Part shown: positions 43,897 to 46,406 of the stretch, piece after piece
Numbering within the stretch: position 1 is the first letter of the stretch
Layout: each line of letters opens with the position of its first letter
DNA from: Candidatus Shapirobacteria bacterium
GTDB lineage: Bacteria; Patescibacteriota; Microgenomatia; UBA12405
DNA: 46,406 nt
Reading direction: 5' to 3'
Assembly (NCBI GenBank): GCA_028700625.1
Contig: JAQVSI010000004.1
Span: forward strand, 1 to 46,406
Position numbers and translations under genes: made by a program
The notes under the pieces: generated by a model
Database searches by the model: none
What the model was told of the DNA's origin: nothing
What the model saw: the letters and a program-made list of their open reading frames with translations, nothing else

Positions 43897-44553
43897 TTAA
43901 ATTCTAGCAATCTCTTTAATTTTTTCAATATTTTTTATAACTATCTTTCTACTTTTATTATAAAGATATCCTTGTTTTTGTAATTTTAAAATTTGTAAAG
44001 TTACTGTTTCTCTTGTTAAACCAGCCATGCTAGCCAAAACTCTATGTGGAGTATTGAAATTAATCAAAATTTCATCTCCCTTTTTTTCTCCAATTTCTCT
44101 AGCTACCATACAGATTAACCCTGCCACTTTACTAGCTGCGTCGCCAGCCACAATCTGTTGCCAGCTATTAGACAAATCGATTAAGTCCTCAATTAATTTT
44201 TCATTAACAGCTTTAAGTATTTCAGTGTCTTTTTCTATAAATTTTACAAATTCACTCATTGGCACTGCCCAAAGCTCAACTGAAGTTATTGCTTCCACAA
44301 AATATTTATTAGTCTTCTTATGAAGACCATTTAAGGCTGCACAAAAGAACAATGGTTTTAAACTGGGTAAACTTGCCTCTTTTCCATTATTAATCACATA
44401 GGCTCTTAAAAAGCCACTCTTTTCTATATAAGCAGTGTTTAAATTTTCTCCTGGTCTAAACAATACTTGCCCTTTTTTATATTTAATTAACTCAAATTGA
44501 CCAAAAAATGTTTCCAATTGTTTTTTTATTTTTTCGTTCATAAAAATTTCCAC
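43897..44553 (-). CDS. Crp/Fnr-family transcriptional regulator
   Basis: cNMP-binding-like beta-barrel (YKKGQVLFRPGENLNTAYIEKSGFLRAY) and HTH (TPHRVLASMAGLTRETVTLQILKLQKQGYL). Confidence 0.88.
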   Translation of the reverse strand: MEIFMNEKIKKQLETFFGQFELIKYKKGQVLFRPGENLNTAYIEKSGFLRAYVINNGKEASLPSLKPLFFCAALNGLHKKTNKYFVEAITSVELWAVPMSEFVKFIEKDTEILKAVNEKLIEDLIDLSNSWQQIVAGDAASKVAGLICMVAREIGEKKGDEILINFNTPHRVLASMAGLTRETVTLQILKLQKQGYLYNKSRKIVIKNIEKIKEIARI

Positions 44554-44641
44554 GTTATTTAAAATTTAATTTGGGGGTATGCAAGAATTATATCATTTAT
44601 TTTTTCAAGTTTATTTACCTCTATTAATGTATACTATTCCC

Positions 44642-45325
44642 ATGGAAAAAGGTCAAAATGAAAGATTTACAGACAATCTCATTCCCCACTCTACCAAGGG
44701 AGAAGGTATTCGCCCTGAAAATGAACTAACTTATTTGCTTAAAACAGGTACTTTTACTGGATGTGGTACTTTAGACGCCTGTCTTAAATTTGATAGAAAA
44801 AGGCAAGAAGACCTTAATAAAATGTATAAAGATAAATTAACAGGTCTTTATAATCGCAATTTTTTAGAAGAAACCATTGAAAATTTTAAAATTAAAGACG
44901 AGTTGTCAGCTTTCATTTCTATTGATGTTAATGGTTTTAAAGAGACTAACGATCTTCATGGCCACAGAGTTGGAGATCTTTTATTAAAAAAAGTTTCTAA
45001 TGTATTAATTCAAAGTTTTAGGAAAGATGATCTCATTTTTAGAATGGGTGGTGATGAATTTGGAATTTTATTAGAAAATCTTAATTTTGAAAACAAATCA
45101 GACGATGATATTGAAAAATTTTTTATTGAAAGAATTAGAACAAATTGTCAAAAAGTTAACCAAGAAATAGAAAAAGAACAACATTCTCCTTTTTCAATCA
45201 ATGTTGCTATTGGTTTTTCTTTTATTGACCCAAAAACAGACACTAGTTTAACCGAAGTAATTGATCGATCAGATGTTTTAATGTATGAAGACAAAGAAAA
45301 ATCTAAATCATTTAAAAAATCTTAG
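44642..45325 (+). CDS. GGDEF-domain protein (putative diguanylate cyclase)
   Basis: DKLTGLYNRNFLEE, FISIDVNGFKETNDLHGHRVGDLLLKKVS, FRMGGDEFGILLENL; TATACT 44630-44635 supports start at 44642, not 44579. Confidence 0.88.
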   Translation: MEKGQNERFTDNLIPHSTKGEGIRPENELTYLLKTGTFTGCGTLDACLKFDRKRQEDLNKMYKDKLTGLYNRNFLEETIENFKIKDELSAFISIDVNGFKETNDLHGHRVGDLLLKKVSNVLIQSFRKDDLIFRMGGDEFGILLENLNFENKSDDDIEKFFIERIRTNCQKVNQEIEKEQHSPFSINVAIGFSFIDPKTDTSLTEVIDRSDVLMYEDKEKSKSFKKS

Positions 45326-46406
45326 TTTTTTATCTTTTCTAATTCATAAAAAATAATATTTTTTGATATCTCAATTTTTTGATTTATCTTAAATTTCCCC
45401 AAACTAGACACCTCCCAAACAGTTTCTGTCTCTAGCGGTCTGTCTGTTGGTGCAATTAAAAACAACTTTTCTGCTTTTGGATAGTCTTCTACTCCCATCG
45501 GTGGACAGCTTTTAGCTGTTAATAAAAATCTCAAATCATAAGCTCTAGTATCCCCACTGTTAGTACTTGCTACATTAAAATTATTTGGGCATCCATTTTC
45601 TAATATTTTTTTTATTGTTTCTTGTTGTAAAACATAACTCCAACCATTTGGCATTCCCAAAGCCTCTTTTTGATTAATTTTTATATAAAAAGAATACCCA
45701 ACCAACCCAATTAACAATAAAATCAAAATCAATTTATTTTTTATTTTATTTATTAACCAAGCTAGTCCCATACAAAGAAAAGGTACAAAAGATAGAAAAT
45801 AATATATTGGAGTAGCTATTTTTTCATCTCCTCCAAACCTAAACCACTCTATTATTGTTGTTATATTGTAGAAGTTATTTCTTAGGTCAAAAATCAATAG
45901 TGGTGAGTATCCTATTAAAGCCCCAACTGGAAACAATAATATATTTTTTATTTCTTGTTTTTTAAATATTAAAAATAAAAAAGCAAAAAACAATATTAAA
46001 ACAAATTGAAAATGAAATTGAAAACATATTCCCCCAAAAATTCCCCAAATTAAATACCACCATTTTTTTTCAATTAATGCTTTCGATCCTAAAAAGATAA
46101 AAATAGGGGTTAGAATCAATAAAAAATTTGGATTCCATAAAAAATTAGAAAAATTAATCGAAATTGGTAAAAAAACAAAAATTACAGATGTTATTATCGC
46201 TATTTTTTTATTAAGTATTCTTTTGGTTGATAAGTATAAAAATATTAATGCTAAAAAATTAAAAAAAACCAAAAAATACGAGGCCACTATTACATTCCAA
46301 TTAGACATTAGCATTACCAGAATTAAAGAATAATAAATAAGTGGGCCTTGAAAAAACTGATGTCCATGAACAATTGGGGAAGCAGTCGGTCCAATTAATG
46401 TAATTT
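45322..46406 (-). CDS. Polytopic PMT/ArnT-like glycosyltransferase, partial (5' end beyond window)
   Basis: Frame stays open upstream of the track's start to the edge: ITLIGPTASPIVHGHQFFQGPLIYYSLILVMLMSNWNV...; multi-TM. Confidence 0.7.
   Translation of the reverse strand, partial: ITLIGPTASPIVHGHQFFQGPLIYYSLILVMLMSNWNVIVASYFLVFFNFLALIFLYLSTKRILNKKIAIITSVIFVFLPISINFSNFLWNPNFLLILTPIFIFLGSKALIEKKWWYLIWGIFGGICFQFHFQFVLILFFAFLFLIFKKQEIKNILLFPVGALIGYSPLLIFDLRNNFYNITTIIEWFRFGGDEKIATPIYYFLSFVPFLCMGLAWLINKIKNKLILILLLIGLVGYSFYIKINQKEALGMPNGWSYVLQQETIKKILENGCPNNFNVASTNSGDTRAYDLRFLLTAKSCPPMGVEDYPKAEKLFLIAPTDRPLETETVWEVSSLGKFKINQKIEISKNIIFYELEKIKN

Noticed and set aside
44681-44720. Possible additional palindromic repeat inside the GGDEF gene (cccactctaccaagggagaaggtattcgccc)
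   Set aside because: Arms are too degenerate to assign with confidence; kept out of the repeat count.
46314-46314. ATG at 46314 as the true start of the last minus-strand gene
   Set aside because: The frame stays open with family-typical sequence (IGPTASPIVHGHQFFQGPLIYY) to the window edge, so the gene is truncated.
1-46406. tRNA, rRNA or tmRNA genes
   Set aside because: No cloverleaf T-loop signature (GGTTCGAATCC-like) or rRNA segment was recognised by eye; a tRNAscan/Infernal run would be decisive.

Overview
The window is an AT-rich bacterial chromosomal segment. Its gene content and style suggest a Candidate Phyla Radiation (Microgenomates/Patescibacteria-like) genome; this is inference. 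It spans the replication-origin neighbourhood jag-yidC-yidD-rnpA-rpmH-(oriC)-dnaA-dnaN. Other content: (i) an island of three ATP-grasp ligases, one fused to a retropepsin-like domain, plus a 7TM protein; (ii) a T4SS-like machine split across two loci (six tandem TrbC/VirB2-like pilins plus a VirB6-like protein; PrgI, a VirB4 N-domain-like protein, VirB4 and a VanY-like peptidase), with no relaxase, VirD4 or VirB11 seen; (iii) surface-polysaccharide genes (DUF4012-like, flippase, O-antigen ligase-like); (iv) an Rrf2-cysteine desulfurase fusion followed by iscU; (v) a Crp/Fnr regulator divergent from a GGDEF protein. The strongest unexplained signals are non-coding or genome-style: about 20 double-hairpin palindromic repeats, many read in frame inside proteins; two families of intergenic structured elements with compensatory base changes and a shared internal-loop motif; -10 boxes placed almost uniformly about 6 bp before start codons, implying pervasive leaderless transcription; and an IscR-like dyad over the -10 of the Rrf2-IscS gene. 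No rRNA, tRNA, CRISPR array or transposase was recognised. All family calls were made by eye without database searches.
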